Part shown: piece by piece, positions 63,467 to 64,000 of the stretch | How positions within the stretch are numbered: position 1 is the first letter of the stretch | Layout: every line of letters starts with the position of its first letter | Source: Mariprofundus sp. | Lineage (GTDB): Bacteria; Pseudomonadota; Zetaproteobacteria; Mariprofundales; Mariprofundaceae | Assembly (NCBI GenBank): GCA_021772775.1 | Contig: JAJFLH010000029.1 | Span: 36,633 to 100,632, forward strand | Length of the DNA stretch: 64,000 nucleotides | Direction of reading: 5' to 3' | Notes under the pieces: generated by a model | Seen by the model: the letters and a program-made list of their open reading frames with translations, nothing else | Told to the model about the DNA's origin: nothing | Database searches by the model: none | Made by a program: the position numbers and the translations under genes

Positions 63467-63868
63467 TCTCTCTCCTTGGAATATGGGCACACACCCATTT
63501 GCTGCAAGGAGTACACTAACCGGAAATCAATGCAATGATGTGTTCCACATCACACCAGACTATCGATGTTCAGCAGCGATTTAGCTGTGCATAAAGAAAG
63601 CGCCACCAGATAGAAAACAGAGTAAGGCAGCATGGTGTTGTAAATGACAATCATTAACGATTGGCTGAAGGAGTCGTTTTGACAGTATAAAACGACTCCT
63701 GCCCTTTAACAAGATGGATTGATCAGGTATCTATTCGACTCATTAACCATCTAATCTCCCACTGAAAACACCTGCGAAAATCATTTCAGACCTCCTCATA
63801 AACTATATATGCATAAAACCACATTTTGGCACTTTTTATGCTTCAAAAAACCTACTTATAACGCGGAT

Positions 63869-64000
63869 TCAATTCCCAAGTGCAACTCCAGTAAGTTGAG
63901 TTTTGGTATTGAAGAACACTTCGTGGGGTGTTCTGTAGCCCAGCGTCTTTCTTGGTCGATGATTTAGCCTGTGCATGATGAAGTCAACCTCCTCATCAGT
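63869..64000 (-). mobile_element. IS30-family transposase, C-terminal fragment at the window edge
   Basis: Reverse-strand translation TDEEVDFIMHRLNHRPRKTLGYRTPHEVFFNTKTQLTGVALGN*. Confidence 0.8.

Noticed and set aside
1-64000. CRISPR arrays, restriction-modification or toxin-antitoxin loci
   Set aside because: No regularly spaced direct repeats, cas-like ORFs, or recognisable methylase/endonuclease pairs seen.
1-64000. rRNA or tRNA genes
   Set aside because: No convincing cloverleaf or conserved rRNA stretch recognised by eye; a tRNAscan/Infernal run would be needed to exclude them.

Overview
The window is gene-dense bacterial chromosome. Gene content and style suggest a marine Proteobacterium, possibly a Mariprofundus-like Zetaproteobacterium; this is inference and no search was run. 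Main blocks: (1) an Lqs/Cqs-type quorum-sensing locus, with an autoinducer synthase convergent to a sensor kinase/response regulator pair and a partial LuxR-like regulator at the left edge; (2) a candidate 6S RNA; (3) a complete minus-strand chemosensory cluster (cheY, a cheA with a frame break, cheW, two MCPs, STAS, cheR, cheD, cheB and a CheZ-like coiled-coil protein), bracketed by two predicted voltage-gated-type ion channels; (4) hybrid histidine kinases; (5) housekeeping blocks (rlmJ, pepA, trkH/trkA, ntrX/ntrY-like, tolB-pal-cpoB, queE/queC, tsaD, hydantoinase A/B, icd, aspS); (6) a pilin / ABC transporter / pilin locus with a strong sigma-54 promoter; (7) small mobile or palindromic elements, including a RAYT remnant and an IS30-family fragment at the right edge. 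The most interesting signal is a shared acidic-hydrophobic tail, [DE]-[VI]-[DE]-L-F, at or near the C-terminus of four different proteins of the chemosensory cluster (both ion channels, CheD and the CheZ-like protein). Both MCPs instead end in an identical DDDVWEEF tether. This suggests a chemosensory array physically or functionally linked to ion channels.
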